From positions 12,065,129 through 12,129,128 of the forward strand of contig CAKAKS010000032.1 in NCBI GenBank assembly GCA_916700875.1: a DNA stretch of 64,000 nt, in the 5' to 3' direction. A program made the translations under genes and the position numbers. Shown piece after piece: positions 25,952 to 39,309 of this stretch. The notes beneath the pieces were generated by a model that saw only the letters and a program-made list of their open reading frames with translations, did not search any database and was not told the origin of the DNA. Each line of letters begins with the position of its first letter. Within the stretch, counting starts at the first letter, position 1. This stretch comes from Sebastes aleutianus (taxonomy: Eukaryota; Chordata; Actinopteri; Perciformes; Sebastidae).

Positions 25952-26150
25952 TCTTAAAGGGTCAGTTCACCCAAATTACAGTTACACTTATACTACTATT
26001 TGTATTCATGCAGATAACTACTTTGTACTGAAGAAATAGTCCCTATGAAAAATGTTAACGGCGTGTTGGTGATTATTCAGAGTGACTGTGATGCTGGTTC
26101 TGTAAAAAGAGGCGCGTCGTCCATCTTTATATACAGTCTATGAATTAGAC
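25952..26150 (+). repeat. Dispersed repeat related to 47400-47770
   Basis: It shares TTAAAGGGTCA.TTCACCCAAATTA at the left, then GAAATAGTCCC.ATGAAAA and GTGATTATTCAGAGT, in the same order as the second copy. It ends near TATATACAGTCTATG, a terminal motif also seen in the three-copy family. Confidence 0.7.
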
Positions 26151-26604
26151 CTCTGCTCGGGGTGAAGGCGGTCGGAGCTATGTCGGAAATTATGTGACTA
26201 CATAAGAATGCTAAAGGTTTAAGTTATCTCACCCTAACAGGTGCAGCAAAGCCGACAGAGTATGAGGGAAATGTCAGTCAAGCACAATCAAGAGAAGAGG
26301 TCTAATCAGACACAATAAGTGAAAACACCTGTTTAGGTTTACCATAGGTGTGCAGGGCATCTTTCATGTGGATTAACCAGCCCCTTAAATTTGCAAATGT
26401 TCTGTCTTAATAGGCCTTTTTTCACAGAAGACATGTCGCTGAAGGAAAAGCGTAAATAATCAAATTAATGATGGCTGAATTCCATTTAGCTGCTTTGGTT
26501 TCAGGGTCTTCGTACTGTGCATGCCTGCTCACTCTCATAGAACAAAGCCATCGTTAATATTATTAGTAACACCTGTGCTTTTTCCCCACTATGACAAGTC
26601 GAAT

Positions 26605-27180
26605 GCTGCGTCTCAATTTGCGTACTTCCGTACTTACACTGCTTACTATTCTGAGTGCAGAACTGCGTTCACACTGAGAAGTATGGCAAAATGCAGTGCA
26701 CTATAAGTACCCAGATATTGTACTCAAAACGATCAAGTGTGCAACGCTGGATACTTCTCACCCTCAACGGTCGCCATCTTTGCTACGTAACAGAAGGGTA
26801 GAGGCTACAAACCTATTTCAAACTTGTGACAAATGGCGGGCGAGTTAGCTGCAGCGGTTGCGATTTTAACGGCAAACACTGAACTATACAAATTCAAGTT
26901 ATCCATGTGTTTTTTTTTCAATAAGTACCTCAATATTGTAGTCAGATAGAAACCATTATTGGGTTAATTTAACCGTCTGAATTGAATTGCTGCCGATACG
27001 GCGTGATGTCCATGGTTGTCACTAGCTGATCAACCAAGCTTCCAGTGAGTGCACAACAGCGGTATGCAATTTGAGACAACACTACCCTGTCAAAATTCCC
27101 GCACTACGCAGATAAGTACATAGTGTGCACAGTGTACTACATGGAAGTGTACTAACAGAAGTATCCGAATTGAGACAGCT
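26605..27180. mobile_element. TIR-bounded MITE, about 576 bp
   Basis: The left end GCTGCGTCTCAATTTGCGTA and the right-end reverse complement AGCTGTCTCAATTCGGATAC are related inverted repeats, continued by a TACTTC.GT stretch. The interior also has an inverted TATGCAATTTGAGACA motif near 27062. No transposase frame. Confidence 0.7.
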
Positions 27181-28850
27181 AAAATGTCTGCTGTGAAAAA
27201 AGCCTATCTTTACAAGTTTGTTCCAAAAACAACTTGAAAAGTCATCTTACATTTGAATTTGATAACTCTCACTTTACATGCCCCAGTGTACACTGTGCAT
27301 GTAGGCTAGCTACCACCTAGCTAGCAAGCTAGCCTTCCCTTAATAAGCTGCCCCCCTCCCCCAGGCTAATATTTGGCTAACTTCATGCATAGCAGAGCAT
27401 TCAAGAAAAGTTGGGTTTCATAGGAGCGGTGTGAAGTGTAAGTCAGTCAGTTGGTCAGTCAGGCAGAAGTTTGAAAAGAAATGTCATTCAAAGAAATAAT
27501 GTGTTACCGACGTTCACGGTGTTCACTGTGACGGCTGCTGCTGTCAGCTCTTCTTTTTCACCCTCTCTGTCTGTCTCAGCACCTTTCTCTCTCTCTCTTT
27601 CTCTCTCTATCCGACACTTGCTCACACAGAAACTGTCCGCTCGACCCTTGTGTAACAAGGAGGGAGACGATCGGTATTACTTCGTCTGGAGGGAGCGTTT
27701 TTTACGGCAGCACGGCTCATGTTTGCCAATGAGCCACCGTAGCTAGCTCGCCGTACGCCACAGAGACACCTCACTGACAACACACCGGAGGAGACAGACA
27801 GACAGAGAGACTCACAAATACACCCTTGCAAGCTTATATATGGTCAAACATGGATGCACGTGCACACAAATACTTAACACATCTTTAATTACATGACAGC
27901 AGTTGCTGCATTCACGAATGTGCCGCGTGTTAGTGAGCCATTTATTTCACCCACTGAAACAATAAGGCATGTGTGTTGTGCTTTAGTTGAGCTATGCACT
28001 GCTGCTGCTAGATTTGCACGCATCGCTCTCATCAAGTATTTACCGCCTATTCTTTGGAGAGGGAGAATAGTAAATTGCTTCTGGTATTAAGGCGACAGTG
28101 TCTCTGTTTTAGCTTCGGCGGACTATTCTCTATCTCCTCTGTCTCTCTTTTTTTTCTCTCATCAGACAAACATGGGGGTGAGGGTGGGGAGGGGGGGGGA
28201 TAGTGGCTCTTCTGCCAGAGTGTGTTGTGTCTTATAATGTCCCCCCACACACACATACTCAGTCTCTGTTTTTTTATTTATTAGTATCCAGCGTGTGTCG
28301 TTCCCGGCCCCCCCTGAATATGCAATGAAAGCTGTGGGGTCACTGGTTCCTACTCATTTTCATAATCTGGTGTACAGAAGCAGAGAGGGAGAGGGAGGGA
28401 CAGAGAGAGAAGGCCAGAGAGGAGAGTTTCTCCTCTCCCCCGTCTTCTTTTTCTCTCAGTGAAGATGCGGTTGCTTGCTGTCCGTGCCCGGCAGGAAGAC
28501 GGTGGGAGAAAAGAAAATGGCTTCCCTTCACATTGGAGCCGGAGCTTATCGTCTGTTTTCTTCTGACTTTCTCTCACTCTGTTCCTCTATCGCTGTGCTT
28601 TATTTTAAACAAAGGCTTGGTTCATGTGGAAGTGTTATTTTTAGGCTGAAGTTTTCAATAGCTGATAACCATATTATATTGGCCATTGTTAATGCAGATT
28701 TTTTTTTTTTCATTAATTTAAGTCTCCACCAACTCCTGAGGGCAACATCTGTCTCTTTAGCTGCTAAATGCTCCACTATGTTACTACTGTAGAACAGCTA
28801 GTTGATAACTTTGTCTGTGCTGTTTGGTGCTAGGCAGATAACGTAGTATG
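27181..28850. other. Intron without recognised gene
   Basis: It contains CT-rich sequence at 27560-27610 and a G-run near 28175-28200. No supported coding region. Confidence 0.5.
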
Positions 28851-29172
28851 TTATAATGACCGTAGGCTATATAAAAAGTGGACGTAGTCACCGCAACATC
28901 AAGCATTGGTTTGTGGACTGCCACCAATCACCAGTTCGGCATTTTGACCATCTTACAATTAACTTTCATGAACTGAAAACATAAAGTTAAAGTTGTAAGA
29001 TGAAAACACGAACAACTCCCAAATCAAGTGAGAAGTAGGGTCATTTTTCTCATAGACTTCTATACAATCAGACTTCTTTTTGCAACCAGAGGAGACGCCA
29101 ACCAAGTTCAAGGCACTTTAGCATTTGCTTCACTTTTCAGGCCCGGAGGTTGCACACTGCTTAAAAGACTGA
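28851..29172 (+). repeat. Three-copy dispersed family, copy A (internally deleted)
   Basis: It shares GTGGACGTAGTCAC, CATTGGTTTGTGGACT, TTAACTTTCATGAACTGAAAAC and CATAGACTTCTATACAATC with copies at 34551-35179 (inverted) and 43946-44720. The middle portion present in the other two is missing. No gene. Confidence 0.8.
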
Positions 29173-29491
29173 GTTATGTAGAGCTGAGGGGCCTCCCTTC
29201 CCATTACATAGTCATTTAATCCATTGTTAATATGAATATATTTGTTATAGTGGCCTTTAAAAATATGGCCAGACTCTATAGAACGCATTTAAACCCTGTT
29301 GAAATATGATCACAGTGCGAGCTAAACCACTGCCAGGTGTTGTATTAACATGCATTACCAGTAAACTGGGTCATAGTGTGACATTGAGTCAACTATGGTA
29401 CACATGCAGGAATTGTCATTTAAATCCTTTTGAATTATTTTGAGGCAGATATTTTAGTATGAGCTACTTCAAATAAAGACGAGGTGTGTCA

Positions 29492-30127
29492 TTAAAGTTA
29501 CTACATGGAACTTTGAACTGGTTATGAAACAGTCTCAATTTAATACTGATGCCTCTATATGATCTACATAAGCAAACGAGACCATCAGCGAGAAGATTCG
29601 CTATTTCTATATAGTTATTCTTAATGCTTGTCATCGTGTCCGATTCACCGCGAAATAAGATGAAACGATTTACAGCACGCAAGTGCACCAGAAACTCCTT
29701 CAGCTCCAACTCCAGCGGGGCCTCCGGCAGTGACCAGCCCACCTCAGACATTACCAGATCCGGCTTTGTTGCCGCCTTTGACCTGCAGTCGGAGCTCTGG
29801 CGGGGAGGTGGAGAGCTCTACGCCCAGCAGAAAGGGGCTCCTCCTCCAGCCAGGAGCAGAGCTTCACCTTGCTGCTCCGCCGGTCCCCGCTTGGTGCCAA
29901 CACTGACACCACGCTGCTGTGGGCCCAGGCCGTATTGCTGGGCTCGCTGGAGTGAAGGGAGGCACGGGAGAACCAGAACCAAGACTGCGCAGTACAGACT
30001 GTCAGACCCTGCTGCAGTAAAATGAAAAGTATTTTAAAGGGAATCTGGTGCTCAGAAACACTACCGATTTTGTCCACAGGGACCGCCAAAATCAACACAA
30101 AAGGAAAGTTCCTCGTAGTAGCTTTAA
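29492..30127. mobile_element. TTAA-ended TIR element with GC-rich core, about 636 bp
   Basis: The left end TTAAAGTTACTACATGGAAC and the right-end reverse complement TTAAAGCTACTACGAGGAAC are inverted repeats with few mismatches. TTAA at both edges fits a piggyBac-type site. The core at 29690-30010 is strikingly GC-rich, and frames stay open on both strands there, but none resembles a protein I know. Confidence 0.7.
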
Positions 30128-30390
30128 ATGCTGAAGTTTGATCCTTCGCAGTTAATTGGCTAAACTTTACTGAATTCCCTTTTCTGCAGGTAACATAAGA
30201 TAAATAACGAGTAGGCTACAGTTAGTCGTCTGACCCTTAATGGTCTTAACGATTACCAACTTAAATTGCATTGAAACGCCTCAACCGTCTTATTTATTCA
30301 TGTATGCACCGTGTTTCATTTCCTCTGTTGTTTACTTGCATGGCCAGAGGTGGCAAATGATAAAGATCTCTAAGGAGAGCGCAACCTCTT

Positions 30391-30394
<4 letters not shown>

Positions 30395-30441
<47 letters not shown>
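30395..30441. repeat. (CA)n microsatellite
   Basis: CA tract of about 23 units. Confidence 0.95.
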
Positions 30442-30444
<3 letters not shown>

Positions 30445-33400
30445 CCTATTTTTCCCTTATCTCTTGGTTTATCTGTCCATCTCTAATTCTTTTATTCCCC
30501 CCATGGTCTTCTCTTCTTTCTGTTTATGTTCACTCTTTCTTTGCTTCTTTTTCTTTCTCTTCCTTTTTCCTTTCCGTCCTCCATCTTCCCTCCCTGCTCT
30601 GTTTCATCCTCCTTTCTCACATTTTCATTGCAATCTATCTGGCTCCTTTCTATTCTGTCCACCCTGGGAGACCACAGAGGCAATAACCAGAGCTGTGAGA
30701 GGGTCAGTCTGTGTAACCTTTGCAGGTGTGTGTGTATGTGTGTGTTTGTGTACACTGTAACTGTGGATATGAAATGTTTCCTCCCATCAAACCACTAAAG
30801 CCAAGGCCAGTTGTGCAGGCTTAAAGTGTAAGAATGGGAAAATGGTCGTGACCTCCTAGTATAATTCATGTATATGAGGCGTCTGTAAGGTGCATGGAGC
30901 ACAAGGCCGCAGCTGCAAAAGGCCCATGCTTCCTCATTATTCCAGTTGACAAAAGCAAACGGCTGAAAGGCAGGTCTGAACAGGTTTCATACATTCCAGG
31001 GTCAAAAAATTAAGTCAAGTCGCCAAATAAAAACGGAGGGATTGAGAAAAATAGTCATGAGGTTTTCACACACCTGTTAGCCAATGCCGGCCGCATTCTT
31101 TGTATTCATGCTTCACAGCAGCCTTGGATTCCACTTAAATTCTAAGTATTAAATCAGTAATGGTATGTAGAATTGGTATTCGCTTGACTGTGGAAGGGGG
31201 TTTGGGGAAAAACAGGCGGAAATTGAAAATGAATGTGAACTGCATGATAGTCTGCCTCCCTTCCTCTCTCCTATTGTTCACGATTTTTTCGCCTGCCTCC
31301 CTTCCCATGTCACCATCTCTCTTCCTCCCCTCTGTCTCCCTCTCTCCAGAGAGATTTGACTCTAACTGGCCTTGGCGCCCGTAATGAAACCAAATCTATT
31401 TAAAGCCAAAAGCGATGCAAGTTTTAATTTCCTATTCCAGACTTAACCTTTTTGGCTGCGCTGCATTTTCACATCCACTTAATAACTTTTTACCCTCCAC
31501 TCCTGCTCTCCCCCCTCCTTCATTCTCCCCATCACTCTCACTCTCTGTCGCTTCCTCTCCTCCATCAACCCCTCCACCCCCCAATTCTCCTCTTCCCACC
31601 CCCACAACCCTCAAACCCCCCATTGCTCTCAGTGGCAAGGCACAGGCTGCCTCTTCAAGGGCAATATCTGTCAAATGATTCCCCTGTGAAATTAAGACAG
31701 AGGCCATGAGAGAGGAGAGGAGGGGGGTGAGGGGGTAAGGAAGAGGAGGAGGAGGGCGAGGGCGAGGGGGGCTGGATGCAGGAGGTGGAGGGTGAGGAGT
31801 AACAGGAAGGGGGTTATACAGTCAGGTGGAAGCCCTCCTCTCCTCTGTTCTCACCAAAATCTGTCTCATCTGACAGAAATGTTTTTTAAAGCAGTTTAAA
31901 GATAGATCTGGCAAGTCGCCTTTTTGCAGTACATGTTAAAAAAAAGGGATGATGATGATCCGGGAAATGAAAGGCTTGGGGAACAAGGAAGACAGAGAGG
32001 GAGATGGGAGACTCCTAAAAAAAAAGAGATTTTTCTCTTGTCTTTTAATGACCGTGGACTCGCGCTGTGTGAAGACGCCTTTTCTTGTGATGTGTGTTTA
32101 CACAAAAATGGTTGAATTGAAACATATCATGTTAAATGATTTACTACAAGCCTCATATAATCCCCTGTCAAAAAAAATATCCCATTATAAAATTTTGGAC
32201 GCATACTATACAAATTTAACAACAAACGTCTCTGGGAATATCTCGGGAATAATAAAGTGGTATTATAGGACATAAAATATACATAAACACTCTGCTGAGA
32301 TCACACACATGCCCATATAAGGACATTAGAGGAATATTATAGTGGTTTTTCCTCCTTGTTTAGTGTATCCACATGTGATTTGCAGTATTGACTGTCCATG
32401 TCAGCAGTGTGAATCACATTATGAAACAATCAGCAATGCTGGCTGATCCTGAACGCACCCCTCCTCTGTTGTTTAGAGTTTGATCACATGCTCTTCTGTG
32501 CTCACATCAAGCACAGCGCCATCTCCTGTCGGACTCAGCTATTACATCCGGGGAACAATGGCCCCTTTCTGACCACTAAATACTACCTCTACATTTCACC
32601 ACAGCAGCTCATGTGAAAACAGACACTTTTCTCTCACTGTTCTCAAATAAACTTTTAACTTTTTTTTTTACACCTGCTTTGCATTTAAACACATAATGAA
32701 TTGCTTACATCTAATTATTCAATATCTCAATTATCAGAGCTGATAGCCTCACGGCGCACCTTCGAGAGCGGAAATTTACGGCCCTATTTCGTAAATGTCT
32801 AAAATGAAATTAACTTTTTACAAGGTGTCATCTGTGGCTTTTAAGTGGTGAAATTGAAGCCTCCCTTCCCTGCGCACACACACACACACTCACGCACACA
32901 CAGCTCATAATGAGAAGCCATTATTAGGCCGTGATTGGAGCCAGGGTGCCGATATTAAAAGTGGCAGGAGAGGCAATATCACCTCAGCGTCTAATACGCC
33001 AGTAGATATGTCATATATTTTAAGACAGCTGCTCTGCTATTTATAATTAATAGCAATTTAGTCCCAGCAAAAAATTGGAAGACAGCTAACAGAGGGATCT
33101 TGTTCTATTAAGTGCAGATTCAGAATCAATGTCAAAGTGACATTGTGCAGTTTTTTTGAGTGGGTGGTCCAGACTCTACAGGGCTTATATAAACACAAAG
33201 CCCATATGGTGTTATGTGTGTTTTGCACGGAAGATGATTTCCCTTTGATTCCGTATAAAAATAAGTGCAGTGCAAACAAAAAAGAAATGAAGTTGGCCTC
33301 TAAAGACACATGAATAAAAATAATCTGTCTTTATTCTCATGCCTCACAGTCATAAATCACTCCTTCCCAAATGACAGCCTTATACACGGCGTATCAGTGT

Positions 33401-33638
33401 GGCAAATGGCTCTATCTTATAATAGCGTTGTAGCACATAGCAATATTATCTGCTGTGGAGTATTGTAGTGCATGTGTCTCAGCGCTGTGCCCTGGAGCGC
33501 TAGCCAGATTACACTGGCCCAGCGACAGTCTTATAATAAGACTCGCCCATTAAATCATATCAGCACTGCTTTTTATAGGCCAACACCTCAGCTACGACAC
33601 TATGAAACTGTCTATCACACAGAAATGTGCGTGTCTGA

Positions 33639-33639
<1 letters not shown>

Positions 33640-33681
<42 letters not shown>
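33640..33681. repeat. (TG)n microsatellite
   Basis: TG tract of about 21 units. An inverse-complement CA-rich patch follows about 170 bp downstream. Confidence 0.95.
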
Positions 33682-33684
<3 letters not shown>

Positions 33685-34550
33685 AGATACTGTGTGAGTG
33701 AAGCAGACTGTCTGGGAGGAGACGCGTGTGTGTTTTACCAAACGTTGCTGGCGTTTGAGCTGCTCGCCGCGGCATCTGACAGCGTTTCATCTTCTCCTGT
33801 TATTAGATCAGCCTCGCGCCGCTGTCACCTCTCCTTTCCCTGTGCTTACATCACACACACGCGCACACACGCACACCCTCACGCACACCACACACAGCCG
33901 GGACGACCGTCGGCTCACGAGCTCCGCGAGGACGTTCTGGTTGGTGAGCTGGTCTCTGTTCCGTCAGGCCGCGTAAGGGGGGGGGGGGGGCATCCAGGAT
34001 GACTTTCCATCTCAAATCACAGTGAGGATATGCAAACTGGATGGCTGATATGAACGGTGAATCTGAATGAGTGTGTGTCGTTGGCATATTCGTAGATGGC
34101 ATTAAGATGCCTTCTTTAGATTGTATTTGATGTTTCAGCTGTCATGTGCCACAATTCTGTCTCCTTCGTCCTTATCACTGGGAATGGTTCACTTGGGGAT
34201 GCCAAATATTTCACACAAAAAACAACTCACAGATCACGTCATGCGGCAGGCTGAATTACTGACCAATTAAAATGCTTTTTGGCTTTCTAAGAAAGAAAAC
34301 ATAACATGTCATCAAGCACAACTCTTAAGCAAAAGCATGAATATGGAAGTTTTGTGTTCCTAAAAGCCCAATTGTTTCCAATGTCCACAGGGCCTGGTGT
34401 GTGGATTTAATTTGTCAAATGAGTTATTATGAAAATATTGGAAATCCGGCACATTTCTAAAATTAAAATGACCTTTATTGGAATTCTTGCCAAAATTGAG
34501 CACTAAAAATAAATACAACCGTGGCAGTTAATTGTCAGTGTTGTACATGT

Positions 34551-35179
34551 TTAAGCCAGAGGGCAACCTCCAGGTCTGAAAAGTGAAGCCAATGCGGAAA
34601 TACCTTAATCTTGCATTCTTTCTAGTAGCCAGCAGGGGGCGACTCCTCTGGTTGCAAAAAGAAGTCAGATTGTATAGAAGTCTATGAAAAAATGACCCTA
34701 CTTCTCACTTTTATACATTACACATCCCATTTATTACCTCAGTAAACATTGTAAACATGAGTTTATGGTCTTGATCGGTAGTTTCAAGTCTTCTTCAATA
34801 CAGTATGATGTTCATTTAGTAAATTATGGTTCCATTTAGAGTAAAGTAGACCATTAAGCAGGGTATACATTAGGGCGTGGCTACCTTGTGATGGACAGGT
34901 CGCTACCACGGTGCTGTCCGTGTTTTCGTCTTACAACTTTATTCCTTTCAGAGTGTGTTTTCAGTTCATGAAAGTTAATTGTAACATTTTGGTCGCCTAA
35001 AAATTTATTTTTCAGCGTTCTGTTGTATTTAGCTCCACCTTCTCCTGTCACTTCTGGTTGCAAAAAAACAAGATGACGACGGCCAAAAAGCCGAACTCGA
35101 GGCTTCAAAACGGAAGTCCACAAACAAATGGGTGACGTCATAGTGACTACGTCCACTTCTTATATACAGTCTATGGTTT
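34551..35179 (-). repeat. Three-copy dispersed family, copy B
   Basis: On the minus strand it runs from CATAGACTGTATATAAGAAG through GTGGACGTAGTCACTATGAC, GGTGGAGCTAAATACAAC, TTAACTTTCATGAACTGAAA and GTAGCCACGCCCTAATG to a region near GGAGGTTGCCCTCTGGCTT. It is collinear with 43946-44720 apart from an extra block in that copy. Confidence 0.85.
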
Positions 35180-37897
35180 AAGCCTACAGACCTTTTTGGG
35201 GCACATACAGGACACAGCAAGATCAGTAGATTTTTGGTTTTGTATTGACAAACTTCCCCTTGTCACATGCTGTGCTGTAAGTAGTTTTCTGTCTTTAGTC
35301 ACCGCAGCTTCCCAAGCAGAGCTGTCATGTCACATTTGTCATCTCTGATGGATGACGTCGTCGGTGTCTAGCAAGGATGAGTTAAAGGACCGATCCCACA
35401 GAAGACACAGCAGCTCAAATTCTTTTGGACAAAGCAGATTGACGTGTTTTTGTTCCTCACACTTTACTCGCTGCCCTCTTGAGGGACGGTTGCATGTTTG
35501 ACGCGGCTTGCTCGATTGCGGCAGCGCAGCAGTGAAGTTAATTCAAAGGATGTTATGTGTGTGTTCCTTCTTTTTTTTCCCTGACAGCTTTGTGATTTCT
35601 TTCCATATCCTGAAATTTTAGATTTGCTTGTGTTGTCACTTTTCATGACATATCTCCGTGTCTCGCTTTTCTTTAAAATGTAGAATATGGGTTCTTCTGC
35701 AAATTACTGTACAGCACTTGCAACGCAATAGCAATTGAAAGGCATTTTTGGAAGTGTGTTATTTTGCAAATGATAACTCAGCGTCCTCTTTAATTGCCTG
35801 TAATTGTGAAGATGCTGCTGAAATCACACATGAATATCTATCCATCTTCCAAGTCATGTGCGCTCCCCAAAATAATCAGTTGATGATACATTTCCCAAAT
35901 CCAGCCAACAGAAACAAATGATCCACACAGTGGGATCTAATTGAAATGCATAATTGCATTGTTACTCACACTCGTTTTCATGCTAATGCACCGCCCCGTA
36001 TACGTACGCCTTCCCTGTCATTTTCACAGACAGACCTGCACTACACATTAATACTGTGCACACACAAATGCACAGACAAAATCAACTGATGGACAGGAAG
36101 AGACACAGAAACTCAAACATCAATTCTGACGCCGAAACATGCTGCACATACAAAGTAATGTAGTATACACCCGTAGATGAACAGAAGACCGGCTGACAGG
36201 CACACACACACACACGCAGCATCCCAAGGCCTCTCCACATCTCGGTTAATCCAAGCCGTCAGTCAGTGCTCCGGGGCCTGGATGCTGCCGTTTGATTGTA
36301 ATTGCAAAAACCGGAGGCAGACGAGGGAGAGCCAGGGATGTCAATAGACAGGTGGAGGGACGGAGGGATGGATTCCTCCTGCCTACCCACAAGTCCCTGC
36401 TCAGCACGCTGTGTGACTTTGTGTCAGCAGTTTGTCTTGTGCATAGCTAATGACGGCTCGACAGAGGGGCGGGCTGGAGTCTGCCGCTGCTGCTGCTCTC
36501 GTTCGATCCCTCTGTCTCTCTGTCCGCCGGTCTTCAGCTGAATCTCAGACAAATGAGATTTCGCCCGAGGTGGATGGACGGACGGTATGTGGAGCAAGGC
36601 CTCTGTCCGCCCGTCTGCCTGTCTGTCTGTTAAGAAATCTCACAAGCCATAAAAGACCCGGAGGTTTTTCTCCTCATAACCTCCCCATTCTTCTCTGCTT
36701 TTGCCTCATCTCCCTTCAGTCCGTCTCTCCCTCTTCCTGCAGCACCGTCTGTCTTCTCATTTAAGATGGAGGCCAGAATAACTCACGGTGAATTGTTTTA
36801 ATGAAGAAACAGGAGGAGTGGGAGGGAGAACGAGGGAGATTGTGGAGGAGGAGGGAGGAGGAGAGGGCAAGGGCATCCAGGCACACTGAGTAGCAAGAAA
36901 TTGGAGGGATGAAAAAAAAAAAAAAACGGTAGACGGAGTGGGTTTGAAATGAAAAAAACAAAACAGCTTCTCCAATTAAGGAGAAGTTTTTTTGTTTTGT
37001 TTTGTTTCTTTGGTCATGGACAGTCAGTCACACTTGCTTTTGTTGAGTGTGTGATGAATTACACCCCTCCACTCCTTCTCCTCTGCCTTTGTTGTGGTGA
37101 AGCTCCAGCCGTTTGTACCTCCTACTATATTTTTGCGCTGTGAATTCTCCATGCCTGTTTACCAACCAGGGTTTCTTTTGAACTGGCATAGAGAAATGGC
37201 TTTTTGAAAAGTCTCTTTGATGGTGAGCCCAATTTGTTTTCACCGCTAAAAAGTTTGTTTGAACGCTCTGAAATGCGGGCTGACGTCGACGCCGGGGCCT
37301 GTCCTGAGAGGGCTGCTGCGAGTGTATGTGCGTGGCGTGTGTAACCCAGCTTGTATGATTTGATTAACCTTAAGTGAGAATCATATTGTCTCTTTATTGT
37401 TCCCTCAGCCCACCGTCTCCCTAATTGTCTGTCCTTCTATTTCTCTAATAATATAGTAATTACAAATCTGTTTAATCAGCCACACATGTTTGGAATAAAT
37501 AATGATGTCATATTTAAACACAAAGATTAATTTATTTATATGTATATATGTTGTATTTGTTGTTGTATTGCTGCAAGGTCAGAGGTCAGGATCAGATCCA
37601 GATGGCATTGCCAACTTATTTCAGTGGATAGAAGGTAACACATGCCCAACTAGAAGCTGCCAATTTATGTCATATGTTATTTCACATAATTATTCATCAT
37701 GAATATTTGCATATCAAAAACAGAATACATCACACGTTTTTACACTTTTACATGTGCTTTTGAGTATAACATACCAGGTAGTTTTGCGGAAGCTTAACCA
37801 TTTTTTAGAATAGAAACAGTAGATATGTAGCCTGCTGTCTGAATGAATATGCAGTATGGTGAGTGTGTTTCCCTTCTTAGAGTGCAGAGGACCCATA
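35180..37897. other. Intron without recognised gene
   Basis: Non-repetitive for the most part. A short CA tract lies at 36200-36215 and a purine-rich stretch at 36800-36880. Open frames are short and compositional. Confidence 0.5.
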
Positions 37898-37899
37898 TA

Positions 37900-38110
37900 C
37901 AGACGTAGGCAAAGTTGTTGGTAACGTTCCGTTAAAGAGAGAAAAACCCACAATGGTCACTGAAATAACTTGAAACTGACAAAAGTAATAATAAATAAAA
38001 ATTCACTGAAAATTAACTAATGAAAATCAGATATTGTTTTTGAATTATGGTTCAGCAGAATCATTTAAAAAAACAAACTAATGAAACTGGCCTAGACAAA
38101 AATGATGGTA
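37900..38110 (+). repeat. Left terminal inverted repeat of the Tc1 element
   Basis: This is 211 bp, inverted with respect to 39310-39520. The outer 100 bases are identical in the two arms; differences cluster in the inner half. The element-proximal end reads CTAGACAAAAATGATGGTA. Confidence 0.93.
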
Positions 38111-38118
38111 ACATTAAC

Positions 38119-39139
38119 TTAATATTTTGTTGCACAACCTTTTGAGGCAATCACTGCAATCAAGTGATTTCTGTAACTCTCAATGAGACTTCTGCACCTG
38201 TCGACAGGTATGTTGGCCCACTCCTCGTGAGCAAACTGCTCCAGCTGTCTCAGGTTTGAAGGGTGCCTTCTCCAGACAGCATGTTTCAGCTCCTTCCACA
38301 GATGTTCAATAGGATTTAGATCAGGCCTCATAGAAGGCCACTTCAGAATAGTCCAATGTTTTGTTCTTAGCCATTCTTGGGTGTTTTTAGCTGTGTTTTG
38401 GGTCATTATCCTGTTTGAGGACCCATGACCTGCAACTGAGACCAAGCTTTCTGACACTGGGCAGCACATTTCGCTCCAGAATGCCTTGATAGTCTTGAGA
38501 TTTCATTGTACCCTGCACAGATTCAAGACACCCTGTGCCAGATGCAACAAAGCAGCCCCATAACATAACCGAGCCTCCTCCATGTTTCACATTAGGTACA
38601 GTGTTCTTTTCTTTGGATGCTTCATCTCTTCGTCTGTGAACATAGAGCTGATGTGACTTGCCAAAAAGCTCCAGTTTTGTCTCATCTGTCCAAAGGACAT
38701 TCTCCCAGAAGCTTTGTGGCTTGTCAATATGCATTTTGGAAAATTCCAGTCTCGCTTTTTTATGATTTGGTGTCCTCCTCGGTTGTCTTCCATTAAGTCC
38801 ACTTTGGCTCAAACAGTGACGGATGGTGCGATCTGACACTGATGTACCTTGACCTTGGAGTTCACCTCTAATCTCTTTGGAAGTTGTTCTGGGCTCTTTG
38901 GTTACCATTCGTATTATCCGTCTCTTCAATATGTCATCAATTTTCCTCTTGCGGCCACGTCCAGGGAGGTTGGCTACAGTCCCATGGACCTTAAACTTCT
39001 GAATAATATGTGCAGCTGTAGTCACAGGAACGTCAAGCTGCTTGGAGATGGTCTTATAGCCTTTACCTTTAACATGAAGGTCTATAATGTTCTTTCTAAT
39101 CTCCTGAGACAACTCTCTCCTTAGCTTTCTGTGGTCCAT
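38119..39139 (-). pseudogene. Tc1-type DD34E transposase, frameshifted
   Basis: This is a cut-and-paste transposase acting on its own inverted repeats. I chose the Met at 39139 because MDHRKLRRELSQEIRKNI fits the usual Tc1 N-terminus; an upstream in-frame Met at 39175 would add 12 residues. Residues 1-125 are the paired-like helix-turn-helix DNA-binding region, with a basic GRGRKRK linker at about 60-66. The catalytic domain follows: first Asp in WTDE (about residue 152), a Gly-rich box GGGSVMLWGCF (about 187-197), and second Asp in DNDPKH (about 244). The frame then hits a stop at 38387-38389. The rest continues in another frame, with the third acidic residue in NPIEHLWKELK and a normal C-terminus ending at 38119. 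The break looks like loss of two bases in a short AC repeat right after DNDPKH. Spacing across the break fits DD34E. Family length is about 340 residues, and this copy would match apart from the break. Confidence 0.93.
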
Positions 39140-39309
39140 GTTCAGTGTGGTACACACCATGACACCAAACAGCACAGTGACTACTTTTCACCCTTTAAAT
39201 AGGCAGACTGACTGATTACAAGTTTGAAGACACCTGTGATGCTAATTACAGGACACACCTTAGTTTAATATGTCCCTATGGTCAAATTATTTTCAATCTT
39301 TTCTAGGGC

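Larger units (their letters stand above)
30128..34550. other. Intron without recognised gene; several microsatellites
   Basis: Contains (CA)n at 30395-30441, CT-rich blocks at 30500-30660 and 31490-31620, a purine-rich block at 31690-31810, (TG)n at 33640-33681 and a CA-rich patch at 33853-33897, plus a G-run at 33977-33990. 32740-33060 is non-repetitive apart from a short CA patch. No supported gene. Confidence 0.55.

Noticed and set aside
33472..34002. 176-residue plus-strand frame
   Set aside because: It runs through TG and CA repeats and a G-run, and has no recognisable domain.
38849..39124. 91-residue plus-strand frame
   Set aside because: Antisense shadow of the Tc1 transposase.
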